A DNA stretch of 34,823 nucleotides from an uncultured Bacteroides sp. (GTDB lineage: Bacteria; Bacteroidota; Bacteroidia; Bacteroidales; Bacteroidaceae). A program made the translations under genes and the position numbers. Of the stretch, positions 7,365 through 15,529 are shown piece by piece. The notes under the pieces are model-generated. The model searched no databases, was not told where the DNA came from, and was given only the letters and a program-made list of their open reading frames with translations. The first letter of the stretch is position 1. Every line of letters begins with the position of its first letter. The DNA lies in the NCBI GenBank assembly GCA_900551645.1, contig URWP01000003.1, positions 1-34,823 of the forward strand, given 5' to 3'.

Positions 7365-8330
7365 ATGAAAACTTATACCAATGTATTCGACTTAGGCGAT
7401 TTGAAGGTAGCTTTAGCCGAAGCTTTTGAGATTAAACAAGACCGTTATAAATATGAAGCTCTCGGTAAGCATAAGACCTGCTTGCTGATTTTCTTCAATA
7501 ATAGCTTGCGTACTCGTTTAAGTACACAGAAAGCAGCCCGTAACTTGGGTATGGATGTTATTGTATTGGATGTGAATCAGGGTGCCTGGAAGTTGGAAAC
7601 CGAGCGTGGTGTAATTATGGACGGTGATAAGAGTGAGCATCTGTTGGAAGCCATTCCAGTGATGGCTTCTTATTGTGATATTATAGGTGTCCGTTCTTTT
7701 GCCCGTTTTGAGAGTCGTGAAGACGATTATACCGAAAAGATTCTGAACCAGTTTATCCAATATTCCGGTAAGCCAGTATTTTCGATGGAGGCTGCTACCG
7801 GCCATCCATTACAAGCTTTTGCCGATTTGATTACTATTGAGGAATACAAGAAGAAAGAACGTCCGAAAGTAGTTCTGACATGGGCTCCTCATCCACGTGC
7901 ACTGCCTCAGGCTGTTCCGAACTCATTCGCTGATTTTATGAATGAAGCCGATGTGGATTTTGTTATCACTCATCCGAAAGGTTATGAACTTGACCCGAAA
8001 TTTGTACGTGGTGCTACAGTAGAATATGACCAGATGAAGGCTTTCGAAGGAGCCGATTTTATTTATGCCAAGAACTGGGCTTGTCCGGGTGTGACGAATC
8101 CTGCTGATTATGGAAAAGTGTTGAGTAAGGATATGAGCTGGACAGTAGATACTGCACATATGGCTGTTACAAACAATGCTTTCTTTATGCACTGTCTGCC
8201 GGTTCGTCGGAATATGATTGTCACTGATGATGTAATAGAGGCGCCAACTTCATTGGTTATTCCGGAAGCCGCCAATCGTGAAATTTCAGCTACTGTCGTA
8301 TTGAAACGTATGTTGCAGAGTCTGTCATAA
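7365..8330 (+). CDS. argF': N-acyl-ornithine transcarbamylase (ArgF' type)
   Basis: A 321-residue member of the aspartate/ornithine transcarbamylase family. The carbamoyl phosphate site shows FFNNSLRTRLSTQKA (about residues 43-57); HPLQAFADL and the C-terminal HCLPVRRNMIVTDDVI are also seen. The sequence follows the Bacteroides fragilis ArgF' type closely. That enzyme carbamoylates N-succinyl-L-ornithine instead of free ornithine, making it part of an acylated arginine route. Residue 90, which I recall as the position that sets succinyl versus acetyl preference (Pro in B. fragilis, Glu in acetyl-specific enzymes), is Ser here; this fits succinyl use but is inference. The enzyme is cytosolic and trimeric in the family. 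The gene follows proA and ends in the strong terminator at 8351-8390. Confidence 0.92.
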   Translation: MKTYTNVFDLGDLKVALAEAFEIKQDRYKYEALGKHKTCLLIFFNNSLRTRLSTQKAARNLGMDVIVLDVNQGAWKLETERGVIMDGDKSEHLLEAIPVMASYCDIIGVRSFARFESREDDYTEKILNQFIQYSGKPVFSMEAATGHPLQAFADLITIEEYKKKERPKVVLTWAPHPRALPQAVPNSFADFMNEADVDFVITHPKGYELDPKFVRGATVEYDQMKAFEGADFIYAKNWACPGVTNPADYGKVLSKDMSWTVDTAHMAVTNNAFFMHCLPVRRNMIVTDDVIEAPTSLVIPEAANREISATVVLKRMLQSLS

Positions 8331-8350
8331 CTAATACCAGTCAGATTAAG

Positions 8351-8390
8351 AAAAGCAGAACCTTTGAAATTTTTCAAAGGTTCTGCTTTT
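8351..8390 (+). terminator. Terminator of proA-argF'
   Basis: AAAAGCAGAACCTTTGAAA pairs perfectly with its complement across a 2-nt centre, 20 bp past the argF' stop, and is followed by T-rich sequence. It insulates the PUL downstream. Confidence 0.88.
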
Positions 8391-8517
8391 CTTGTTTTAT
8401 CGGTTGTTGTTCTTATTCAGTCTATGAATATGGCAAAAAGTATGTATTTATATTGCTTTTGTACGAAAATTCTATTTTGACTTTATCCTTTTGATTATTA
8501 GTTTATTAGACTATTTG
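8391..8517. other. AT-rich spacer before the PUL
   Basis: No gene is seen. The stretch is AT-rich. CTTTATCC at 8481-8488 is an inverted match to the GGATAAAG form of the motif repeated at 8519-8592, so it could be an outlying regulator site, but one copy is weak evidence. Confidence 0.3.
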
Positions 8518-8592
8518 TTTGGACAATAGAGTCTAAAATTTGGATAATAGAGCTCATGATATGGATATTTGTGGCTGTAGTTTAGATATTTC
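8518..8592 (+). promoter_or_regulatory. Operator array: four motifs at 21-bp spacing
   Basis: Four related motifs have their GGA/AGA core at 8521, 8542, 8563 and 8584, exactly 21 bp apart: TTTGGACAATAGAG, TTTGGATAATAGAG, ATATGGATATTTGTGG and GTTTAGATATTTC. The 21-bp step is two helical turns, so all sites face the same side of the DNA. The last lies about 35 bp before the -7 box at 8619, where an AraC-type activator would touch RNA polymerase. The only such regulator nearby is the hybrid sensor at 21251. The repeats are seen directly; binding is inference. Confidence 0.6.
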
Positions 8593-8618
8593 ATTCCAAG
8601 CTTATAGAGCTCTTACTA

Positions 8619-8626
8619 TACCTTTG
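8619..8626 (+). promoter_or_regulatory. -7 box of the PUL promoter
   Basis: TACCTTTG matches TAnnTTTG and lies 31 bp before the first GH97 start. There is no TTTG at the -33 position (the region reads TTCC), as expected for a promoter that needs an activator bound to the array just upstream. Confidence 0.6.
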
Positions 8627-8657
8627 CTGGCAGAGTTAACAAATAAAAGAAACTAAT

Positions 8658-10586
8658 ATGAGAAAGACTTTATTTTTTTTGATGCTAGCGTACAGCGGTG
8701 TAATGTTTTCGGAAAATTATACGGTAAAATCTCCGGATGAGCGTATTCTTGTAAATGTAGAGACAGGAGAAAATACCACGTATTCTGTAACTTTTAATGG
8801 TAAAACGATTTTGAATCCTTCTCCTTTGTCTATGACTTTTGATAATGGGGTAGTGATTGGGCGTAATATGAAAGTGACAGATGTCCAACATCGTACAGAA
8901 GATCAGATCTTAAAGCCTGTTGTTCGTCAAAAGAGTGATAAGATTAGAGATCATTACAACGAAATGGTATTGAGTGCAGACCAATATAAATTGTATTTTC
9001 GTGTATACGATGACGGATTAGCTTATCGTTTCCATACAGATTTTGCCGATTCATTAAAAGTAATCAGTGAAGAAGTTGATTATTGTTTCCCGGAAGATTA
9101 TAATACGCTCTTTCCAGAAGAAAGAACCATGTTATCGGCTCAGCAACCTTTATTTAAACCGATGAAACTGTCGGAAATAGGAACTGACCACTTTTGTAGT
9201 ACTCCAATATTGATTAAGGTGGATGATCAGGCACGCATCTTTATCAGTGAATCCGATTTGGAAAGTTATCCGGGTATGTTTTTAAAGAAGCAAGGGAAAT
9301 ATGAATTGGCTGGTAAATTTGCTGCTTATTCATTGGAAGAGGAGAAAACAGACGACCGGCAGATTTTCCCTACTAAACGAGCTGACTATATAGCAAAGGT
9401 AAGTGGTACTCGCAATTATCCATGGCGTGCCATGATTGTAGCTGAAAACGATGCTAATCTTGTAACGAATCAGTTGATCTATAAACTGGCTCCTGAGTCA
9501 CAGGGAGACTTTTCTTGGGTTAAACCTGGAAAGATTGCTTGGGACTGGTATAATGCATTGATTCTGACAGGAGTGGATTTTAAATGTGGCGTAAATAATG
9601 ATACATACAAATATTATATTGATTTTGCTTCCAAATACGGTATCGAGTATGTAGTACTTGATGATGGTTGGTCAGAAGCTTGGGATGTAACGAAGACTGT
9701 TCCTGAAATCAATATGGAGGAACTGGTGGCATACGGTAAGAAGAAAAATGTAGATTTAATATTATGGGTGTCATGGGCTCCATTCCGTGAAAAATTGGAT
9801 GAGGCATTCGATTTGTTCAGTAAATGGGGAATTAAAGGAATCAAAATGGACTTTATGAACCGTGATGATCAGGCCATGGTAGATTTTTATTATACAGTAG
9901 CACGTAAGGCTGCAGAACATAAGATGCTGGTTGATTTTCACGGAGCTTATAAGCCGACAGGCTGGTTAAGAACATTCCCGAATGTGTTAAGTTCTGAAGG
10001 TGTTGCAGGGTTGGAAAATCACAAATGGGGAAGCTTTGTTACTCCAGAACATAATGTAACGTTACCTTTTACTCGTATGGTTGCTGGTCCGATGGATTAT
10101 ACACCGGGAGCAATGATCAATTTCCATGAAAAAGACCATAAAGTGTGGTTCAATTTACCTGCTTCTGTGGGAACTCGTTGTCATCAGTTGGGTATGTATG
10201 TAGTGTATGAAAGTCCGCTTCAAATGTTGGCCGATTCTCCATCCAATTATTATCGTGAGGAAAAATGTATGGATTTCTTAAGTCAGGTTCCTGTAGTGTG
10301 GGATGAAACACGTGTATTGAAGGCATCTGTCGGCGAATATATTGTGGTGGCACGTCGTTCAGGTGATACTTGGTTTATCGGTGGCATGGCTGGAAAGAAA
10401 GGACAGAAATTTGATATAACTCTTGACTTTATTAAAGGAAACAAGACACTGACCTGTTGGGAGGATGGAGTGAATGTAGATCTTCAGGCACAAGATTTTG
10501 CCTGTCGCAAAAAACAAGTAAAACAAGGTGATACTATTACTATCAACATGTATGATGGCGGTGGTTATGTAGCAATTATCAAATAA
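8658..10586 (+). CDS. GH97 glycoside hydrolase, retaining type
   Basis: A 642-residue exported enzyme: signal peptide (about residues 1-18), N-terminal GH97 beta-sandwich (YTVKSPDERILVNVE onward), TIM barrel from about residue 290, and a C-terminal domain. GH97 contains inverting alpha-glucosidases (SusB) and retaining alpha-galactosidases. The motif IKMDFMNRDDQ puts an aspartate nucleophile at D398, and SSEGVAGLE gives an acid/base at E453, 55 residues later. I recall the same spacing in the characterised retaining alpha-galactosidase BtGal97b (D415/E470), so this belongs to the retaining branch. Substrate: an alpha-galactoside or a related beta-L-arabinopyranoside, not decidable here. It is the first gene of the PUL, 33 bp before susC, directly under the operator array, and should act in the periplasm. 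Confidence 0.9.
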   Translation: MRKTLFFLMLAYSGVMFSENYTVKSPDERILVNVETGENTTYSVTFNGKTILNPSPLSMTFDNGVVIGRNMKVTDVQHRTEDQILKPVVRQKSDKIRDHYNEMVLSADQYKLYFRVYDDGLAYRFHTDFADSLKVISEEVDYCFPEDYNTLFPEERTMLSAQQPLFKPMKLSEIGTDHFCSTPILIKVDDQARIFISESDLESYPGMFLKKQGKYELAGKFAAYSLEEEKTDDRQIFPTKRADYIAKVSGTRNYPWRAMIVAENDANLVTNQLIYKLAPESQGDFSWVKPGKIAWDWYNALILTGVDFKCGVNNDTYKYYIDFASKYGIEYVVLDDGWSEAWDVTKTVPEINMEELVAYGKKKNVDLILWVSWAPFREKLDEAFDLFSKWGIKGIKMDFMNRDDQAMVDFYYTVARKAAEHKMLVDFHGAYKPTGWLRTFPNVLSSEGVAGLENHKWGSFVTPEHNVTLPFTRMVAGPMDYTPGAMINFHEKDHKVWFNLPASVGTRCHQLGMYVVYESPLQMLADSPSNYYREEKCMDFLSQVPVVWDETRVLKASVGEYIVVARRSGDTWFIGGMAGKKGQKFDITLDFIKGNKTLTCWEDGVNVDLQAQDFACRKKQVKQGDTITINMYDGGGYVAIIK

Positions 10587-10619
10587 ACTTTTATTAACCT
10601 ATTTTTTAATCCTGATCTA

Positions 10620-13600
10620 ATGAAAACATTTCAATCAACTTCAAGATGCAAGCATATTCTGATGGCAGGTATGCTGGCATGGGGAGTTCTGCCGGGTTTG
10701 GCAGTCCCCGGTACGAATGATGCGGCTGCCTTGGCTGTTACTCAACAGAATGTAACGCTGAAAGGTACTGTTGTGGATAAGAAGACAGGAGAACCGATTA
10801 TCGGAGCAAATGTCGTAGTGAAAGGAACTACTAACGGGGTCATTACAGATCTAGACGGAAATTACATTTTGCAGGCACCGGTTGGATCTGTACTGGAGAT
10901 TTCTTATATTGGTTATCAGTCAGTGGAGGTATCGGCTACAGCACGACCTCAGACAATACAGTTGGGTGAAGATACGGAGGTATTGGAGGAAGTTGTTGTC
11001 GTAGGTTATGGCGTGCAGAAAAAAGCCACAGTGACCGGTGCTGTAGCAACTGTTAAAGGGAGTGATCTGAAGACAACCGGTAATGCTAATATAACCAATA
11101 CCTTTGCAGGTAAAATTCCAGGAGTTGTTGCCACAAACCGTTCGGGAGAACCGGGTAATGATGCTTCAAAGATTTATATCCGTGGTATGGGTACTTTGGG
11201 CGATACTAATCCGTTAGTAGTAATTGACGGTGTGGCCGATCCTAACAATGGTCTTAGTAATCTGGAGCGTATGAATCCGAATGATATTGAGTCAATCAAT
11301 GTCTTGAAAGATGCTTCTGCTGCTATTTATGGTTCTCAGGCTGCTAACGGTGTTATTCTGGTTACGACAAAACGTGGCTCGTCCGGAAACGATAAACCTA
11401 TGGTGAACTATAATGGTTCTGTGTCACTTACACAGAATACTCGTGTTCCAGATTTGATGAATGCCTATGAATACATGACTTATTCGGATGAAATCCGTAA
11501 ATATAAGGGAGAGGCTCCACTTTATGAAAACATAAAGGAAGGTTATTTGGATGGAACCATTGACCGACTTCAGTATGCAGATACAGATTGGATGGATGCT
11601 GTATTCCGTGATGTAGCTCCTCAAACCCGTCATTCTCTTTCCATTAATGGCGGAACTGACAAGGTAAGATATTACGTTTCAGGCGATTATTCTTATCAAG
11701 AGCCGATGTATGAGAATACAGAATTTAATTATAACACTTTCCAGGTACGTTCAAATATTGATGCACAGGTAAGTAAGAACTTGAAGATTGGAGTTGATTT
11801 GGATGGACGTAAGGAGCGTCGTAATATGGGTATTTTTGATTCCTATAAGATTTTCTGGGAAACTACCAATGCTTATCCTTACTTGTACGATTATTATCCG
11901 AACGGTTTACCGGGTCCAGGTATTAATCAGGGTAATAACCCTGCTTTATTGGTTTCAGGAAAAGATACGGGTTATGATAAGGTAGATGATTATTTTGTGA
12001 ATTCTAAGTTTACTTTTGATTTGAAACTGCCTTGGATTACTGAAGGCTTGTCTTTGTCTGGATATGGTGCCTTTAATTTCCATTTCCGTAATGAGAAATA
12101 TTTAATAGACGTATGGGATACTTATCATTATGATCCTACTACTCAGGATTATATCAAGCAGACAACCAATCCGAAAGGAGGTACTATCAAGTTGACACAA
12201 TCACATGAAAACAGCCTTTCGCGTACGCTGCACTTGAAACTGAATTATGATCGCACTTTTGGTGACCATCATATCAGTGCCTTTGTAGCTTATGAACAGA
12301 ATAAATATGACGGAGAGGTATTTGAAGCATTTCGAAATTACTTCCTGAACAGTAAACTGGATTACTTAAGTTTTGGCGGTGATAAGGAAAAGACAAACTC
12401 TGGCAGCGGTTATGTTTCTGTCAGACAGAATTTCTTCGGGCGTTTGAATTACACCCTGAAAGACCGTTATATGTTTGAATTCTCTATTCGTCGTGATGGT
12501 TCTATGAATTTTGCACCCGGCCATCGTTGGGGTACTTTCCCAGGATTGTCTGTTGGGTGGCGTTTGAGTGAGGAACGTTTCATTAAAGAAAAAGCTCCGT
12601 TTATTAATGACTTGAAGTTACGTGCTTCATGGGGTAAATTAGGTAATGACCGGATTGATCCATTCCAATATATTAATCCGTATGTGATGGAAAATGGAGC
12701 TATTCTTGGAAAAACTCCTTCCATTGGTAAGGCAATTTATCCGGGCGTACTTGCTAATCCTAATGTAACCTGGGAAAAAGTTGATTCTAAGAATGTGGCT
12801 GTTGATGGTAATTTCTGGAATGGTATGTTAGGATTTACTGTGGAATATTTCTTCCAGAACCGTAAAGATATTCTGACTGCAAGACAGGCTTCTATACCTT
12901 CATACACAGGATTGGGAAATACATTGCCTGATGAAAATCTGGGAGAAGTAAATAATCAGGGTATTGAAATTATGCTGAATCATCGTAATAAAATCGGAGA
13001 AGTAAATTATTACATTGGAGGTAACTTTACTTTTGCCCGTAACAAGATTAAGTTCTTTGATGAAGCGGCTAATATTCCTGAATGGCAAAGACAAACCGGG
13101 GGACCGCTTAATACATGGTTGATGTATAAGACTGATGGAATTTATCAGAATTGGGATGAAGTAAACAGCAGTGTGCACATGCCGGGAGCACAGCCGGGTG
13201 ATATCAAATATGTAGATGTGGACAATAATGGAGTAATCAGTGAAAATGACAAGGTTCGCAGCGAAACGGGAAATGTACCTGAAATTGTGTATGGTATCAA
13301 TTATGGTATTGAATGGAAAGGTCTGGAAGTAAGCATGATGTGGACCGGACAAGGCAGAGCTTCACAGATGATTGTTCCTTATTCTTACAACCAGGATAAA
13401 GACTTGTATTATAATCGCTGGATTTCGGAAGAGGAAACTCCTAATTCTAAATATCCTCGTGCTTTTGATAAAGACGATGTGATTAATACACCTTGGAGTG
13501 ATTTTTGGTTGTATGATGCTTCATTCATTCGCTTGAAGAATGTAGAAATTGCCTATACCTTACCGCAGAAGTGGGTAGAAAAAATGAAATTGCAGAATGT

Positions 13601-13739
13601 ACGTTTCTCATTGTCAGGAACAAACTTGTTGACTTTCGATAAGATTAAACTGCAAGATCCGGAATCGGATGCAACAGGTCTTGGTCAGGCTTATCCGTTG
13701 GCAAGAACTTACTCATTTGGCATCAATGTGACTTTCTAA
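10620..13739 (+). CDS. SusC-like TonB-dependent outer membrane importer
   Basis: A 1039-residue protein with the full SusC layout: signal sequence (about 1-42), carboxypeptidase-D regulatory-like domain (45-118, LKGTVVDKKTGEPIIGANV), TonB box EEVVVVGYG (123-131), plug domain with IDGVADPNNGLSNLERMNPNDIE broken into the usual DIESINVLKDASAAIYG and ANGVILVTTK stretches, then a 22-strand barrel ending in an aromatic residue (SFGINVTF). It imports oligosaccharides across the outer membrane using TonB-ExbBD energy, with the SusD protein as lid. susD follows 21 bp downstream. There is no FecR-type anti-sigma pair nearby and no N-terminal secretin domain, so control by the hybrid two-component regulator rather than an ECF sigma fits. 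Confidence 0.95.
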   Translation: MKTFQSTSRCKHILMAGMLAWGVLPGLAVPGTNDAAALAVTQQNVTLKGTVVDKKTGEPIIGANVVVKGTTNGVITDLDGNYILQAPVGSVLEISYIGYQSVEVSATARPQTIQLGEDTEVLEEVVVVGYGVQKKATVTGAVATVKGSDLKTTGNANITNTFAGKIPGVVATNRSGEPGNDASKIYIRGMGTLGDTNPLVVIDGVADPNNGLSNLERMNPNDIESINVLKDASAAIYGSQAANGVILVTTKRGSSGNDKPMVNYNGSVSLTQNTRVPDLMNAYEYMTYSDEIRKYKGEAPLYENIKEGYLDGTIDRLQYADTDWMDAVFRDVAPQTRHSLSINGGTDKVRYYVSGDYSYQEPMYENTEFNYNTFQVRSNIDAQVSKNLKIGVDLDGRKERRNMGIFDSYKIFWETTNAYPYLYDYYPNGLPGPGINQGNNPALLVSGKDTGYDKVDDYFVNSKFTFDLKLPWITEGLSLSGYGAFNFHFRNEKYLIDVWDTYHYDPTTQDYIKQTTNPKGGTIKLTQSHENSLSRTLHLKLNYDRTFGDHHISAFVAYEQNKYDGEVFEAFRNYFLNSKLDYLSFGGDKEKTNSGSGYVSVRQNFFGRLNYTLKDRYMFEFSIRRDGSMNFAPGHRWGTFPGLSVGWRLSEERFIKEKAPFINDLKLRASWGKLGNDRIDPFQYINPYVMENGAILGKTPSIGKAIYPGVLANPNVTWEKVDSKNVAVDGNFWNGMLGFTVEYFFQNRKDILTARQASIPSYTGLGNTLPDENLGEVNNQGIEIMLNHRNKIGEVNYYIGGNFTFARNKIKFFDEAANIPEWQRQTGGPLNTWLMYKTDGIYQNWDEVNSSVHMPGAQPGDIKYVDVDNNGVISENDKVRSETGNVPEIVYGINYGIEWKGLEVSMMWTGQGRASQMIVPYSYNQDKDLYYNRWISEEETPNSKYPRAFDKDDVINTPWSDFWLYDASFIRLKNVEIAYTLPQKWVEKMKLQNVRFSLSGTNLLTFDKIKLQDPESDATGLGQAYPLARTYSFGINVTF

Positions 13740-13760
13740 CCTTTTAAGAAAACTAAGAAT

Positions 13761-15431
13761 ATGAAGACAACATTTATAAAAACAATATGCTTCGGAACAT
13801 TGCTGGCTTCTATGGCGGCATGCGATATTCTGGATGTGGATCCATTGGATACTTACACTGAAGAAGATGTGTTCTCAGATGTAAGTCTGCTGAAATCATA
13901 CGTACACCGGAATTATAACCTTCCGCAAACTGGATGGGATCATACAGCTTTACGGTATTCGTGTGATGAGTCAATCAATAACTTCAACTGGAACAATTCT
14001 TATCAAGTACTGGAAGGATCGGTCACTCCTGACCAGTTGGGTAACCTTGATATTTGGGAAGCCTATTATGAGAATATCAAGAACTGTAATATCTTCTTTG
14101 AGCACATGGAGTATGTGAACAAGGTAGACCAGCCGGAGCAGAACTACTTGATTGGAGAAACAACCTTCTTCCGTGCGCTTTACTATATGGAACTGGTAAA
14201 CCGTTATGGAGGAGTACCGATGATAACAAAATCTTATCAATTGGATGACACGGCTGAGGCTTTGAATGTCAAGCGTGCGAGCTATGAAGAATGTGTGGAT
14301 TCTATTGTTACTTGGTTTGACCGCGCTGCTAATTATCTTCCAAAAGAATATGCGAGCGATGCAGATTTTGGTCGTGTGACAAAAGTGGCTGCTTTGGCCA
14401 TGAAGAGTCGTATGCTACTTTATGCTGCCAGTCCATGGTGGGGAGTAAGAACTTACGAAGAAGCTGCCGATGCTGCAGAAGAAGTCATCGAACTTTGTGG
14501 AGGCTTGGGAGTTAATAATCTGGATCCGGATTATCAAGGGTTATTCTTAAATCCTGAAAGTTCTGAGATTATTTTCCAGCGTCTTTATAATCAAGAATAT
14601 GGACATTACTTTGATGCTGAAAATAGTCCGAATGGCTGGCATGGGTATTCTGCTACTTGTGTAACTCAGGAAATGGTTGACAGTTATGAAAAGAGAGGTG
14701 GAGTAATGCCTGATACACAGTGGTATGATGATAAGACTACTACAACTGCTAATCCTTGGGAAGATCGTGATCCGCGTTTCTATGCTTCTATCGTATGCGA
14801 TGGACAGTCATTCCGTGATGGAGAAGCTGAGTTCTATGTCAATGAAGATGGTACAACAGGTGGAAAGGATAGTGAGTATGGAACAGATAACTGGAATTAT
14901 TCTGAAACTCATTACACCATCCGTAAATTTATGGATGAGGCTCTTATTAACTTGTGGTCCGAAAAAGCATATCATCCTTGGATTTATTGTCGCTTGGCTG
15001 AAATTTATTTGAACTATGCGGAAGCGAAATATTTCTGCGGGGATGAGGTTACAGCTCGTCAGTATGTAAACTTTGTCCGGGAAAGAGCCCGTAACATGGC
15101 TGAAGATCCTACAAACATGTTGCCGGATGTAACAGAAAGTGGAGATGCTTTGTTGAAGAAAATTCAGCAGGAACGCAAGGTGGAACTGGCCTTTGAGGAA
15201 CATCGTTATTTTGATGTACGCCGTTGGAAAATTGCGGAAGATACGCAAGTGGGACAATTCCATGGCATTAAGATTACTAAAAAAGCCGATGGAACTAAAA
15301 CATATACTATATCGAATGTAGGTAATCCTCGTAAGTTTATTTCTCCTAATCACTATTTGGCTCCTATTCCGAATTATGAACGTCGTAAGAATAGTGCATT
15401 AGAGCAGAATCCGGGATATTCTGACTTATAA
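13761..15431 (+). CDS. SusD-like glycan-binding lipoprotein
   Basis: A 556-residue SusD/RagB family protein. The lipobox SMAAC places the lipidated cysteine at C21, so it is anchored in the outer membrane facing out. Family marks are the N-terminal CDILDVDPLDTYTEEDVFSD, the tetratricopeptide-like helices (FFRALYYMELVNRYGGVPMI), and the C-terminal block RQERKVELAFEEHRYFDVRRW-like run (seen as QQERKVELAFEEHRYFDVRR) with PIPNYE near the end. It binds the oligosaccharide and forms the lid over the SusC pore. The gene ends 12 bp before a 13-bp-stem hairpin that separates the importer genes from the downstream enzymes. The sugar bound cannot be told from sequence. Confidence 0.95.
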   Translation: MKTTFIKTICFGTLLASMAACDILDVDPLDTYTEEDVFSDVSLLKSYVHRNYNLPQTGWDHTALRYSCDESINNFNWNNSYQVLEGSVTPDQLGNLDIWEAYYENIKNCNIFFEHMEYVNKVDQPEQNYLIGETTFFRALYYMELVNRYGGVPMITKSYQLDDTAEALNVKRASYEECVDSIVTWFDRAANYLPKEYASDADFGRVTKVAALAMKSRMLLYAASPWWGVRTYEEAADAAEEVIELCGGLGVNNLDPDYQGLFLNPESSEIIFQRLYNQEYGHYFDAENSPNGWHGYSATCVTQEMVDSYEKRGGVMPDTQWYDDKTTTTANPWEDRDPRFYASIVCDGQSFRDGEAEFYVNEDGTTGGKDSEYGTDNWNYSETHYTIRKFMDEALINLWSEKAYHPWIYCRLAEIYLNYAEAKYFCGDEVTARQYVNFVRERARNMAEDPTNMLPDVTESGDALLKKIQQERKVELAFEEHRYFDVRRWKIAEDTQVGQFHGIKITKKADGTKTYTISNVGNPRKFISPNHYLAPIPNYERRKNSALEQNPGYSDL

Positions 15432-15442
15432 GAATAGTAGAG

Positions 15443-15491
15443 GAAATCTGTTCCTGAATGAAAAATAAAACTTAATTTAGGAACAGATTTC
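15443..15491 (+). other. Hairpin between susD and the enzyme genes
   Basis: GAAATCTGTTCCT (15443-15455) pairs perfectly with AGGAACAGATTTC (15479-15491) across a 23-nt AT-rich loop. There is no T run after it, so it is more likely an mRNA stabilising or processing element than a full terminator. It would let susCD mRNA accumulate above the downstream genes. Confidence 0.55.
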
Positions 15492-15529
15492 TGATGTTTG
15501 TACATACTTAATTTTTAAATCTGTAATTG

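Noticed and set aside
10620..13739. SusC as an ECF-sigma transducer
   Set aside because: The N-terminus lacks the extra signalling domain and no sigma/FecR pair adjoins it; the HTCS fits as regulator.
14808..15353. 181-codon minus-strand frame
   Set aside because: Antisense to susD, with no family features.
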